Origin: a bacterium
Lineage (GTDB): Bacteria; Fibrobacterota; Fibrobacteria; UBA11236
DNA: 64,000 bases
Direction of reading: 5' to 3'
Assembly: GCA_900299345.1 (NCBI GenBank)
Contig: OMJM01000062.1
Coordinates: 1 to 64,000, forward strand
The translations under genes were made by a program, and so were the position numbers. Below the pieces are notes generated by a model, which saw only the letters and a list, made by a program, of their open reading frames with translations, made no database searches and was not told the origin of the DNA. Of this stretch, positions 44,406 to 53,211 are shown one piece after another. The first letter of the stretch is position 1. Each line of letters starts with the position of its first letter.

Positions 44406-45233
44406 ATGGTCAAACCGAGCAAGCCCGCGAAAAAACCGCTGGTCTCCATTGCCGACGTGCAGGGACTTGAGGACACGCGCCGCATCGACATCGACAAGGT
44501 GGGCATCAAGGGCATCCGCCATCCCGTGCGCGTCAAGGATCGCAGTGGCGGCGAGCAACATACCATCGCCACGTTCGATATGACCGTGTGCCTGCCGCAC
44601 AACTTCAAGGGCACGCACATGAGCCGGTTCGTGGAAATCCTGAACCACCGCGAAAAGGAAATCACGGTCGAGTCGTTTCAGGAAATGCTGCCGGAGATGC
44701 TGAAGCGTCTCAACAGCGAACACGGCGTGATCGAAATGCGCTTCCCCTACTTCGTGAACAAGAAGGCCCCCGTGTCCAAGGTGGAAAGCCTGATGGATTA
44801 CGACGTGACCTTCATCGGCGAAAGCGGAAAGACCGGAACAACAATGACCCTCAAGGTCGTTGTGCCCGTCACCTCGCTGTGCCCCTGCTCCAAGGAAATC
44901 TCGGATTACGGCGCGCACAACCAACGGTCGCACGTCACCCTCACCGCCAAGCTGGCTCCGGGTCCGCACTTCGTCTGGATTGAAGAACTCATCGATCTGG
45001 CCGAGGACGTGGCATCCTGCGAACTGTATGGCCTGCTCAAGCGACCCGACGAAAAATTTGTGACCGAACGCGCCTATGACAATCCGAAGTTCGTGGAAGA
45101 TTTGGTGCGCGACGCTGCGCATCGACTCAACAAGGATTCACGCATCGCGCATTACGTGGTGGAATCGGAGAATTTCGAATCCATCCACAATCACTCGGCG
45201 TATGCGATGATTGAAAAAAACAAAGGGGCTTAA
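44406..45233 (+). CDS. folE2: GTP cyclohydrolase FolE2 (type IB)
   Basis: FolE2 converts GTP to dihydroneopterin triphosphate, the first step to folate and to queuosine precursors, with less strict metal needs than FolE. The 275-residue protein shows [15 protein letters not shown], the metal-binding cysteine in [19 protein letters not shown] and the conserved glutamate region [13 protein letters not shown]. The ATG at 44406 follows GAAAGGA at good spacing; an in-frame ATG at 44379 is possible. CGCTACCTTGT, 40 nt upstream, resembles the -10 motif. It converges on clpS with a 4-bp overlap. Confidence 0.95.
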   Translation: MVKPSKPAKKPLVSIADVQGLEDTRRIDIDKVGIKGIRHPVRVKDRSGGEQHTIATFDMTVCLPHNFKGTHMSRFVEILNHREKEITVESFQEMLPEMLKRLNSEHGVIEMRFPYFVNKKAPVSKVESLMDYDVTFIGESGKTGTTMTLKVVVPVTSLCPCSKEISDYGAHNQRSHVTLTAKLAPGPHFVWIEELIDLAEDVASCELYGLLKRPDEKFVTERAYDNPKFVEDLVRDAAHRLNKDSRIAHYVVESENFESIHNHSAYAMIEKNKGA

Positions 45234-45240
45234 CGCCCCT
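45214..45240 (-). terminator. clpS terminator overlapping both convergent stops
   Basis: On the minus strand AGGGGC, loop GTTAA, GCCCCT and then TTTGTTTTTTT form a good intrinsic terminator. Its loop holds the stops of clpS and folE2. Confidence 0.8.
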
Positions 45241-45559
45241 GAACCTCGGCGTTCATCGATCCCATGCTTTGCGGCAGACGGTGATCCGGGCCATAAGCGC
45301 GGATTTGCCGGCACGTCGCGCTGCAATCATCCCGTGATCCATAGCGAACCGTGGTGCGACCGGTGAGATCCACCTCCACCGCGCAGCGGAAAGCGTTTTC
45401 CTTGGACAGCTTGCAGACGGAAGTCAGCATCTCGACCACGTAGTCGTAGGTGTGCTCCTCGTCGTTGAACAGGACCACCTTGAACGGCGCGCGCGTCTGG
45501 GGCAAGACTTCGGTTTCGGTCTCCCCTGTTCCTTCGGGATTTTCAGGTTCACCGGTCAC
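45230..45559 (-). CDS. clpS: ClpS adaptor for N-end-rule proteolysis
   Basis: ClpS delivers N-degron proteins to ClpAP. The 109-residue protein has the core [20 protein letters not shown] (residues about 26-45) and the hydrophobic-pocket helix [21 protein letters not shown]; the usual C-terminal strand is present but the tail is longer and unusual ([19 protein letters not shown]). The start is a GTG that overlaps the stop of the upstream 168-residue protein (GTGA). No clpA is in the window; clpX-clpP lie at 23 kb. Confidence 0.88.
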   Translation of the reverse strand: MTGEPENPEGTGETETEVLPQTRAPFKVVLFNDEEHTYDYVVEMLTSVCKLSKENAFRCAVEVDLTGRTTVRYGSRDDCSATCRQIRAYGPDHRLPQSMGSMNAEVQGR

Positions 45560-46062
45560 TTGGACATGACCCGATCCCAGAAATATTCCCAGGCTTTTTC
45601 CTGCTCCCCGACGAGAAACCCGTGGCCGCCCTCGAACACGTCGTCGAGATACTCGTTGATCACGTCGATGCGCTGCCGCAGGAAAAAGGGCTGGCGACTT
45701 TGCACGAACGCCAGATCATCGAACACGTGCGGAGGCAGATACACTTCCAAAGGATTAAAGTTGAGGGGCTCCTCGGCGTTGGAAAGCACCGCCTTGAAGT
45801 AGCGGTTGAAAAAGGCGTCCACCAAAGGACGATTCTCCTCTTCGTGATCGCCCATCAGCTTGTCGAACAAGGATTCCCCGCCGCCGCCGGTTTTTAGCAA
45901 TTGAACGAACAACCCCAACGCCGCGTCATCCACCTTGCGAGCCAGCAACAAAAGGTCGCGCGCCGAAAGCGCGGACAAATCATCAAGGCAGCGGAAACGC
46001 GGCCCTTTCCCCAACCCTGACAAATACGCCAGCATCATTTGTTGATGCTCTTCAGATAGCAT
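45556..46062 (-). CDS. Uncharacterised 168-residue protein coupled to clpS
   Basis: No family recognised. It is a soluble, acidic, helical protein without signal peptide. Visible blocks are LSALSARDLLLLARKVDDAALGLFVQLLKTGGGG (residues about 28-61, in parts), which is reminiscent of FliG-type helical repeats but too weak to call, and a C-terminal part rich in aromatic residues ([33 protein letters not shown]). Its stop overlaps the clpS GTG, so the two are translated together. A role connected to ClpS substrates or regulation is only inferred. Confidence 0.6.
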   Translation of the reverse strand: MLSEEHQQMMLAYLSGLGKGPRFRCLDDLSALSARDLLLLARKVDDAALGLFVQLLKTGGGGESLFDKLMGDHEEENRPLVDAFFNRYFKAVLSNAEEPLNFNPLEVYLPPHVFDDLAFVQSRQPFFLRQRIDVINEYLDDVFEGGHGFLVGEQEKAWEYFWDRVMSK

Positions 46063-46099
46063 GCGTTGCCCGCCTTACAATTCATAATATATACCCATC

Positions 46100-46597
46100 A
46101 TGTTCACGCGCGCCGCCTTCCTTCTGACCGCAATCGCCGTCTTCTCCCAAGGCGATGGGTTCCGTTTTCCGGCCCAACTCAAGGACGTGGACGGCCGGAA
46201 AGTCGCGATGGATTCCCTGGCGCGAACCCGCAAATTGATCGTGGTCACCGTCAAAGCCTCATGGTGTCCCATATGTCATGAACAATTGCGTCGTCTGCGG
46301 AACCGGTTGTCCGAAGCGGAAGCCTGCGGCATCTCCTTCGTGGTGCTCGGCCCCGGTCCCGCAGAGGAACTGGCCTCCATGCGCGGCAAATCCAAGGCGC
46401 CGTTCTTTTTCGTGGAAGACAAGCAAATGCGCTTCTCCTCCGCGCTCGGCCTGCAGCTTTCCGAGGGGCAAATCGAACCGGCGCTGATCGGAATCAAAAA
46501 AGATCTCTCCATCGGCTGGATGCAGATCGGACGCGGCCCGTCGAGCTACGGTGACTCGACGGCGTTCAAGGAAACCGGCTGCTCCGACTGGATTTAA
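46100..46597 (+). CDS. Exported thioredoxin-fold redoxin (CxxC)
   Basis: This 165-residue protein has a signal peptide (AAFLLTAIAVFSQG), then a thioredoxin/peroxiredoxin-like domain: KLIVVTVKASWCPICHEQLRRL (residues about 45-66, in parts) with a CPIC active site, ISFVVLGPGPAEEL, and a C-terminal cis-Pro-like APFFFVEDK. It would act in the periplasm as a reductase, perhaps like TlpA. A second cysteine pair is not seen except one near the C-terminus (CSDW). It lies divergent from the 168-residue gene with 37 nt between. Confidence 0.75.
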   Translation: MFTRAAFLLTAIAVFSQGDGFRFPAQLKDVDGRKVAMDSLARTRKLIVVTVKASWCPICHEQLRRLRNRLSEAEACGISFVVLGPGPAEELASMRGKSKAPFFFVEDKQMRFSSALGLQLSEGQIEPALIGIKKDLSIGWMQIGRGPSSYGDSTAFKETGCSDWI

Positions 46598-46667
46598 ACC
46601 CCTGCGGCGTCGAAGGCACAATCCGCCGGACGCTTGCTACTCTTTGATCATCCAACAGGGGTTTTTC

Positions 46668-48068
46668 ATGGCGCGCAAAGGCAAAAAGGAAAAGGGCAAG
46701 GGCGTAGCGGCGATGTGGGCCGGCCGTTTCACCGGGGGGATGGCGGCCAGCATGGAGCGGCTTTCGGTCAGCCTCGACGTGGACAGCAAGCTCTATCGCG
46801 AAGACATCGAAGGCAGCATGGCCCATTCGCACGGCCTGCACGCGGCGGGTGTGCTCACGTCCAAGGAGCGCGACAAAATGATCGCGGGACTCAAGAGTGT
46901 GCTCGATGATTTGGAAGCGGGCAAGGATCTCTTTTCATCGTCGGATGAAGACATCCACATGGCCGTGGAACGGATCCTCACGGAACGGATCGGCGATCTG
47001 GGCAAGAAGCTGCACACCGGGCGGAGCAGGAACGATCAGGTGGCTACGGACTTCCGGCTCTACGTCATGCGGCGGACCGAAGAACTCGTGGAACAGATCG
47101 AGGGTCTTCAACACGCGCTGCTGCAACGGGCCAAAGAATATCGCAAGGATGTGATGCCGGGTTACACCCATGTGCAGCAGGCGCAGCCGATTTCCACGGC
47201 GCATTATCTGCTGTCGTTTTTCTTCGCGCTCGAACGCGACAAGTCGCGGCTGCGGCATGCCTGGGAAACGGCGGGAGAAATGCCGTTGGGTTCCGGCGCA
47301 TTGGCCGGTTCTGCGTTCCCCTATCCACGGAATCTCGTGGCACAGCGGCTCGGCTTTCCAACCGCGACGCGCAACAGCATCGATGCCACGGCGCATCGCG
47401 ACTTTGCCCTCGAGTTCCTCGGCGCGCTGGGGTGTCTCGGAGTGCTGCTCAGCTCCTATGCCGAGGATTTCGTGATCTGGTCCTCTTCGGAGTTCGGGTT
47501 TCTCAAGCTGGGCGAGGCGTACACTTCGGGCTCGAGTATGATGCCGCAAAAGCGGAATTCCGACTCGATGGAGCTGGTGCGTGGCAAAGCCGGACGGATG
47601 CTCGGCGCCTATTCGCGGTTGTTCACGGTTCTCAAAGGCCTGCCGCACGGTTACGATCGAGATTTGCAAGAAGACAAGGAGCCGGTGTTTGACGCGGCGG
47701 AGACAGCGGAGGTTTGTCTTCAGGTCATGACTGAGGTCGTGTCCACCTTGCAATTCCAGCGCGAAGCGATTCTGAAAAAAATGCAGCCCGCATTGCTGGC
47801 TACGGATCTTGCGGATCTATTGGTGGAAGCTGGCATTCCCTTCCGGGAAGCGCACCACATCGTCGGCCGGTTGATCGGTGAGGCGGAAGCCAAAGGCATT
47901 TCCTTTCTCGACCTTCCGGAAAAATCGTGGAAGGATGTTCCGAATGCTGCCGCTTTGCGGAAGAAGCTCACGTTTGCCGAATCGATCGAGCGAAGAAACA
48001 TCCAAGGCGGCACCGGCAGCAAGTCCGTTGCGGCGCAGTTGAAGGAAGCGGAGAAGTTGTTGAAGTAG
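46668..48068 (+). CDS. argH: Argininosuccinate lyase
   Basis: ArgH splits argininosuccinate to arginine and fumarate, the last step of the pathway whose argC-argB genes lie at 4-6 kb. The 466-residue protein has HTGRSRNDQVATDFRLY, PGYTHVQQAQPISTAHYLL, and the fumarase/aspartase signature GSSMMPQKRNSDSMELVRGK. The start at 46668 gives a basic lead (MARKGKKEKGKG) before WAGRFTGG, somewhat longer than usual. A GCTACTCTTTG motif lies 26 nt upstream. The stop lies in a hairpin shared with pyrG. Confidence 0.97.
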   Translation: MARKGKKEKGKGVAAMWAGRFTGGMAASMERLSVSLDVDSKLYREDIEGSMAHSHGLHAAGVLTSKERDKMIAGLKSVLDDLEAGKDLFSSSDEDIHMAVERILTERIGDLGKKLHTGRSRNDQVATDFRLYVMRRTEELVEQIEGLQHALLQRAKEYRKDVMPGYTHVQQAQPISTAHYLLSFFFALERDKSRLRHAWETAGEMPLGSGALAGSAFPYPRNLVAQRLGFPTATRNSIDATAHRDFALEFLGALGCLGVLLSSYAEDFVIWSSSEFGFLKLGEAYTSGSSMMPQKRNSDSMELVRGKAGRMLGAYSRLFTVLKGLPHGYDRDLQEDKEPVFDAAETAEVCLQVMTEVVSTLQFQREAILKKMQPALLATDLADLLVEAGIPFREAHHIVGRLIGEAEAKGISFLDLPEKSWKDVPNAAALRKKLTFAESIERRNIQGGTGSKSVAAQLKEAEKLLK

Positions 48069-48085
48069 CTGGCCTCGGCCAGCTA
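48066..48085. terminator. Shared hairpin between convergent argH and pyrG
   Basis: TAGCTGGCC and GGCCAGCTA pair perfectly around TC. The outer three bases of each arm are the stop codons of argH and pyrG. There is no clear U-tract on either strand. Confidence 0.55.
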
Positions 48086-49714
48086 TTCTAGTGCTGCCTT
48101 GACCAGATTGTAAAACAGCGGCGAGGGATTGCGGAGGCTGCTGGTCAGCTCCGGATGGAACTGACTTCCCATGAAGTACTTGTGCCCTGGAAGTTCCATC
48201 ACCTGCATGATGTTCTCCTCTGGATGCTTCCCGGAAAAGACGAGTCCCTTGGCTTCCAGCCGTTCGATGTAGTCCGGATTCACCTCATAGCGATGACGGA
48301 AGCGTTCACGGATGACAGCCTGATCCCCGTAGATGGAATAAGCGCGGCTGCCGGGTTTGATCTGCACGTCGTGCCCGCCCAACCTCATCGTGCCACCCTT
48401 TTGCAGCACGTTTTTCTGTCCCGGCAGAATATCGATCACCGGATGATCCACCACCACACCTTCCTCGCGCACTTCCGTGGTGTTGGCGCCTTGCAGTCCG
48501 CACACGTTGCGGGCGAACTCCACAACGGCCAGTTGCATGCCATAGCAAATGCCCAGATACGGCAGGCCTTTTTCGCGGGCGTGCTGGATGACCCGCATCT
48601 TGCCCTCGATCCCGCGCTTGCCAAAACCACCGGGCACGATCACACCGTCTGAACCGTCCAACAAGGTCGCTGCGTCTTCCACGGTCGCAACCTTGGACGT
48701 ATCCACCCACTTCAGGTTCACACGCACGTCGAGATGCGCCCCCGAATGCACCAGCGCTTCCACCACCGAGGCGTAGGAATCCTCCAGCGCCGTGTACTTG
48801 CCGCAAAGAGCAATAGTCACGGTGCGTGTCGGGTTCACGAGATTCTTCTTGATGTTGCGCACCCAGCCTTCCCACTGGCGGAGATCCGGCGGGGAGTAAA
48901 TGCCTAGCGCGGAATGCAGGATGGCGGGCAGGCCTTCCTTCTCGTAGATCAACGGAATTTCATAGACGGTCTTCACGTCCGGGCCGGAGATGACATGGCT
49001 GGCGGGAATGTTGCAATAGGACCCGATCTTCTCCTTGATGGGCGGCGTCAGCATTTCCGGACAGCGGCCGATCACCACGTCGGGATCGATGCCCTTCTCG
49101 TTCAGCATGCGCACCGACATCTGGGTGGGTTTGCTCTTCTGCTCATTCACGCCTTCCGGAATCGGAACATAAGTGAGATGGATGTAGATGATGTTCTCGT
49201 CACCCACGTCGCGCTTGAGCTGGCGGATGGCTTCGAGATAGAACTGGTTTTCCAAGTCACCCACCGTGCCACCCACTTCGATCAACATCACGTCAGCTTC
49301 TTCCGCCTTGGCGATGTCGAAGAACCAGTGCTTGATGCTGTCGGTGACGTGCGGGATGAATTGCACGGTCTTTCCGAGATAATCACCGCGGCGTTCCTTC
49401 TCGAGGATGTTCTTGAACACCTTGCCCATGGTCAGGTTCCAGTGGAACTTGGTGGTGATTCCCATGAAGCGTTCATAGTGGCCGAAGTCCATGTCCACTT
49501 CGCCGCCGTCGTCGAGCACAAACACTTCGCCATGCTCAATGGGGTTCATGGTTCCGGGATCGGTGTTGAGGTAGCCGTCGCATTTCACCGACACCACCTT
49601 CAACCTTCCCGAGAGAAGATTGCCGATGGAGGCGGCCGCAATGCCCTTGCCGAGTCCCGACAGCACGCCGCCGGTGACCACGATGTATTTGCAACCCGAG
49701 GTGCGGTTTTTCAT
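48083..49714 (-). CDS. pyrG: CTP synthase
   Basis: PyrG aminates UTP to CTP. The 543-residue protein has the synthetase domain (YIVVTGGVLSGLGKGIAAAS; P-loop in GGVLSGLGKG) and the C-terminal glutaminase domain with PYLGICYGMQLAVVEFAR (nucleophile Cys) and the His/Glu region FMGSQFHPEL. The start ATG overlaps the kdsB stop (ATGA). KdsB uses CTP to make CMP-Kdo, so the linkage is functionally sensible. Confidence 0.98.
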   Translation of the reverse strand: MKNRTSGCKYIVVTGGVLSGLGKGIAAASIGNLLSGRLKVVSVKCDGYLNTDPGTMNPIEHGEVFVLDDGGEVDMDFGHYERFMGITTKFHWNLTMGKVFKNILEKERRGDYLGKTVQFIPHVTDSIKHWFFDIAKAEEADVMLIEVGGTVGDLENQFYLEAIRQLKRDVGDENIIYIHLTYVPIPEGVNEQKSKPTQMSVRMLNEKGIDPDVVIGRCPEMLTPPIKEKIGSYCNIPASHVISGPDVKTVYEIPLIYEKEGLPAILHSALGIYSPPDLRQWEGWVRNIKKNLVNPTRTVTIALCGKYTALEDSYASVVEALVHSGAHLDVRVNLKWVDTSKVATVEDAATLLDGSDGVIVPGGFGKRGIEGKMRVIQHAREKGLPYLGICYGMQLAVVEFARNVCGLQGANTTEVREEGVVVDHPVIDILPGQKNVLQKGGTMRLGGHDVQIKPGSRAYSIYGDQAVIRERFRHRYEVNPDYIERLEAKGLVFSGKHPEENIMQVMELPGHKYFMGSQFHPELTSSLRNPSPLFYNLVKAALE

Positions 49715-50448
49715 AAGGCTCCTTGCAAGGCCAGCGCTTCGAGACGCTGGCGGGCAAAAACAAGATCCGCAGGCGTGTCCACCGGTGCTCCCGGTTGCGA
49801 CGCATGCGCACGGATGGGCGCGAGATTCAAATCGCGCAGAATTTCATGGGACTCTTCGACTTCACGTTTCGAGGACGGCAATGCGGCGTAACGCCGCAGG
49901 AAATTTTTGGAATAGGCGTATGCGCCCAGATGCAACCGCCACGCATTTTCCGTACGGGCGGACGGCCGTCCGTCCCGACAAAAATCCAATACAAATCCAT
50001 TTGCATCCAATATCGCCTTGACGCGATTCGGATTTTCGAGATCTTGCTCGGAGGTTTCTTCTTCATGCACCAAGGTGTGCATCCATTCCGGATTTTGACA
50101 CAAGGCTTCACGGAGAGTTTGCAATCCTTCGATGGGAAATGCGGGTTCATCGCCTTGAAGATTCACCACCAAATCCGATTCGATGGAGTCGAGATTGCGG
50201 GCAATGCGCTCGGTGCCATTCGCAGCATCGCCGGAAAGAATGAATCGATGCCCATACGCGGAAACCGTTTCTCCGATTTCGGAAGAATCGGTCAAGCAAA
50301 CAACTTCGGAAAAGCATCCAGCTTCCATGGCACGATCCAGCGCGTGCACCACCACGGGTTTTCCCAAAAGCGGCTTCAGCAGCTTACCCGGAAAACGGGA
50401 CGACCCGAGGCGGGCCGGAACCACGCAGGAAACATCGGCGTCGATCAT
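49711..50448 (-). CDS. kdsB: 3-deoxy-manno-octulosonate cytidylyltransferase, with in-frame palindromic element
   Basis: KdsB activates Kdo as CMP-Kdo for lipid A-core assembly. The 245-residue protein shows VVPARLGSSRFPGKLLKPL, SGDAANGTERIAR, VVNLQGDEPAFP, NRVKAILDANGFVLDFCR and GAPVDTPADLVFARQ. After FCR the usual SR.PIPWDRD-type loop is replaced by DGRPSARTENAWR, which is exactly where a 28-nt palindromic element (49952-49979) sits in frame. R of FCR and the following LHLGAYAYS (RHLGIYAYR in most) remain. It overlaps pyrG and follows gatC by 2 nt. Function is probably kept, but the loop change is worth testing. Confidence 0.88.
   Translation of the reverse strand: MIDADVSCVVPARLGSSRFPGKLLKPLLGKPVVVHALDRAMEAGCFSEVVCLTDSSEIGETVSAYGHRFILSGDAANGTERIARNLDSIESDLVVNLQGDEPAFPIEGLQTLREALCQNPEWMHTLVHEEETSEQDLENPNRVKAILDANGFVLDFCRDGRPSARTENAWRLHLGAYAYSKNFLRRYAALPSSKREVEESHEILRDLNLAPIRAHASQPGAPVDTPADLVFARQRLEALALQGAL
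49952..49979. repeat. REP-like palindromic element, copy 2, inside kdsB
   Basis: A 28-nt unit beginning GTACGGGCGGAC, with GGGCGGAC pairing to GTCCGTCC around GGCC (one G-T). It differs from copy 1 at 3 positions. The minus-strand reading encodes part of CRDGRPSART in KdsB. Confidence 0.75.
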
Positions 50449-50450
50449 GA

Positions 50451-50741
50451 CTAACCGCCGATGACCTTGGGGATGGAGAAATGCTCGAGATTGATTTCGG
50501 GGGCATTGCGCAGGGCAAGTTCCTTGGGAAGCATGGCCGCCTGCTCGTCGGGCCGCAAGGGCCGGGGTGAGGAATCCACGGCTGTCATGGGTTCCACGTT
50601 GTCCAGCTTCAACTGCTTCAACATGTCGAGGTATTCGACCAGCTGACCGAGCGAATCTCCCATGCGGGCGATTTCTTCGTCGGTGAATTCGAGGCGGGCC
50701 AGCTTCGCCAGTTTGAGGATTTCTTCCTTTTCAACGCGCAT
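50451..50741 (-). CDS. gatC: Aspartyl/glutamyl-tRNA amidotransferase subunit C
   Basis: GatC links GatA and GatB in the complex that makes Gln-tRNA and Asn-tRNA. The 96-residue protein matches family length and pattern: EEILKLAKLARLEFTDEEIAR, LGQLVEYLDMLKQLKLDNVEP, and the C-terminal PEINLEHFSIPKVI. It starts after GGAGGAAGG. gatA and gatB are not adjacent here. kdsB follows 2 nt later. Confidence 0.94.
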   Translation of the reverse strand: MRVEKEEILKLAKLARLEFTDEEIARMGDSLGQLVEYLDMLKQLKLDNVEPMTAVDSSPRPLRPDEQAAMLPKELALRNAPEINLEHFSIPKVIGG

Positions 50742-50801
50742 AACCGGCCTTCCTCCAACGGGGAAAACGACCCGGAAATACCTACCATGAAAAGCGGAAT
50801 T

Positions 50802-50828
50802 CCGGGCTGGGGCTTCCCCTATGCCCGG
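50802..50828 (-). terminator. Hairpin after pcrA/uvrD
   Basis: CCGGGC ... GCCCGG with an inner GGGG-CTT-CCCC forms a two-part stem 10 nt past the pcrA stop. The U-tract is poor. Confidence 0.5.
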
Positions 50829-50837
50829 GCCTCAAAG

Positions 50838-53105
50838 TTAATCCAGGACTTCGAGTTTAGCAAACCGCAGCATCAGCGTTCTGGGAACGCGATCGCTGAA
50901 CAAAACCACGGCGCTGGCCGACTCGCCGGAGCCATCCACCCGCATGACCTTGCCTTCGCCGAATTTGACGTGCATTACCCGCCGCCCCGGACGCAGTGCG
51001 CCGCTGTCATCCTGATTGACATCTTCATAGCGGGGCATGGGATCGGATTTGGCGGAATATCGGCCTTGCGACGGAATTGCGGAACGTTCCTGCGTGGCCG
51101 CATGCGCAATGTCCAGAAATTGCTTGTCAATTTCCAACAAAAATCTCGACCCGAACGCATCCTCATAACCTCCATACCGGCGACGACGGCGTGCATAGGT
51201 TAGTGAAAGCTTCTGCCGGGCACGGGTCACGGCCACGTAAAACAGTCGACGTTCTTCCTCGAAATCCTGATCGTCATTGCGCATCAGCGGGAACAACCCG
51301 TCTTCCAGACCGGTGACAAAGACGCGGGGAAATTCCAGGCCCTTGGCGCTGTGCACGGTCATCAAAGTGACCGCTTCCTGATTGGCCTTCAGCGAATCCG
51401 CGTCGGAGACCAGTGAAATTTCCTGAAGGAACAACTCCAACGGGGTTCCTTCAAGAACTTCCTCCGGAGCTTCTCCGTCGACGACATTCATCGCCTCGGT
51501 GGCGCGGTCCAGATAATCCTGCGCGGCCGCAACCAATTCCTCGATGTTGGCCAGACGATCCAGCGCTTCGTCCGTACCGTCGTTTTCCAGCGCCGCCTTG
51601 TAACCCGATCGCGTCAACACATCGGCCACGAGTTCGGGAAGCGGCTTGGTGTTCATCACAGACCGCAATCCCGTCAGCAGCTCATGGAACTCGCGCATTT
51701 TCTTGGCGGCTGCCGTGGCAATCCCTGCTTCAGCGGCGAATGGCAGCGCTTCCGTCAACGGCATTCCGTGTACGGAAGCGAACTCCAGCAATTGTTCGAG
51801 CGACTTGTCGCCGATTCCCCGGCGCGGAACATTGATGACGCGCTGAAAGGACACATCGTCACGCGGATTCGCGAGCAAACGAAGATACGCCAGCAAATCC
51901 TTGACTTCCTTGCGCTCGTAAAAACGGATGCCGCCCACGATGAGATAAGGAATCTGCCGGCGGCGGAACTCGTCTTCCAAGGCGCGCGACTGGGCGTTGG
52001 TGCGGTAAAACACTGCCGTTTCCCCGGGCCGGAATGTTTCGTCACCGCGAATGTGCCGACCCACCCAGGAGGCTTCGGCTACTTCGTCGTCCAACTCCAT
52101 CAAGGTCACTTTTTCGCCGGGCGGATTTTCCGTCCACAAGGTCTTGTCCATGCGATCGTGGTTCTTGCGAATCACCGATCCGGCCACGCCGAGAATGTTG
52201 GACGTGGAGCGGTAGTTCTGTTCCAGCTTCGTGATGCGCGCTTCGGGAAAATCCTCCTTGAAGTTGAGGATGTTGCCGATGTCCGCGCCGCGCCAGCCAT
52301 AAATGCTCTGGTCATCGTCGCCCACGACCACGAGATTCCGGTGCGGCCCCAACAACAACTGGATGAGCTGGTATTGCGCTTTGTTCGTGTCCTGATACTC
52401 GTCGATGAGGATGTAGCGGAAGGACGATGCAAAAACCTGCCGAATCTCGGGAAAGGTTTGCAGCAGCCTAATGGACAGGAAAATCAGATCGTCGAAATCC
52501 ATGGCGTCCTGCGCCTGCATTTCATTCTGATAGCGGCGATACAACGCGGCCATGCGCTGGGTATAGGGATCAAGTGCGCGTCGGGCGGCCTCTTCGGGGC
52601 CTTGCCCCTGATTTTTGGAATTGCCGATGAACCGCCGCACTGCGTCCACGGAGAAACGCATATCGTTCTCCAGACCCTCGGCCTGCAGAATTTTCTTGAC
52701 GTGCCGCTTCTGATCGTCGGTATCGTAAATAGTGAAGTGTGAAGTGTAGCCGAGGCGATCCGCGTGGAACCGCAACAACCGGGCGCACACGGAATGAAAG
52801 GTTCCCATCCAACGCAGCGAGGCATCGTAGCCCAGCAACGCAGCCACGCGTTCCCGCATTTCACGCGCCGCCTTGTTGGTGAAGGTCACGGCTAGGATTT
52901 CATACGGTCGGTAACCGTGTTCCCGGATCAGCCACGCAATTTTATAGGTCAGAACGCGGGTCTTGCCGCTCCCGGCACCGGACAAGACCAACTGCGGGCC
53001 CGGAGCATGCAGCACGGCCTCCAATTGGGCCGGATTGAGGAGCCGACGCAGGGATTCTTCGCTTAATTCGGGGCGTGAAGAGCGGGTTTCGAACGATGTT
53101 TCCAC
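50838..53105 (-). CDS. pcrA: UvrD/PcrA-type ATP-dependent DNA helicase
   Basis: This SF1A 3'-5' helicase works in nucleotide-excision and replication repair. The protein of about 755 residues shows Walker A LVLSGAGSGKTRVLTYK, motif Ia in AVTFTNKAAREMRERV, motif II RYILIDEYQDTNKAQ, motif III VVGDDDQSIYGWRGAD, motif IV QNYRSTSNIL, motif V MTVHSAKGLEFPRVFV and motif VI YVAVTRARQKLSL. The C-terminal GRRVMHVKFGEGKVMRV is the Tudor-like domain of PcrA. The GTG at 53105 is chosen because residues before it resemble nothing in the family; an ATG at 53165 would extend it. GCTACCATTG upstream may be the -10. Confidence 0.95.
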   Translation of the reverse strand: METSFETRSSRPELSEESLRRLLNPAQLEAVLHAPGPQLVLSGAGSGKTRVLTYKIAWLIREHGYRPYEILAVTFTNKAAREMRERVAALLGYDASLRWMGTFHSVCARLLRFHADRLGYTSHFTIYDTDDQKRHVKKILQAEGLENDMRFSVDAVRRFIGNSKNQGQGPEEAARRALDPYTQRMAALYRRYQNEMQAQDAMDFDDLIFLSIRLLQTFPEIRQVFASSFRYILIDEYQDTNKAQYQLIQLLLGPHRNLVVVGDDDQSIYGWRGADIGNILNFKEDFPEARITKLEQNYRSTSNILGVAGSVIRKNHDRMDKTLWTENPPGEKVTLMELDDEVAEASWVGRHIRGDETFRPGETAVFYRTNAQSRALEDEFRRRQIPYLIVGGIRFYERKEVKDLLAYLRLLANPRDDVSFQRVINVPRRGIGDKSLEQLLEFASVHGMPLTEALPFAAEAGIATAAAKKMREFHELLTGLRSVMNTKPLPELVADVLTRSGYKAALENDGTDEALDRLANIEELVAAAQDYLDRATEAMNVVDGEAPEEVLEGTPLELFLQEISLVSDADSLKANQEAVTLMTVHSAKGLEFPRVFVTGLEDGLFPLMRNDDQDFEEERRLFYVAVTRARQKLSLTYARRRRRYGGYEDAFGSRFLLEIDKQFLDIAHAATQERSAIPSQGRYSAKSDPMPRYEDVNQDDSGALRPGRRVMHVKFGEGKVMRVDGSGESASAVVLFSDRVPRTLMLRFAKLEVLD

Positions 53106-53211
53106 GGATTTGCAATGGTAGCATTCCGGCCCTGTAACGAGGTGTAACCCGACATTCGTTGCCACGTCTTTTTTTTAGTTTAGCCCTGACTTCAAAACGC
53201 ATCTCGGAGCC

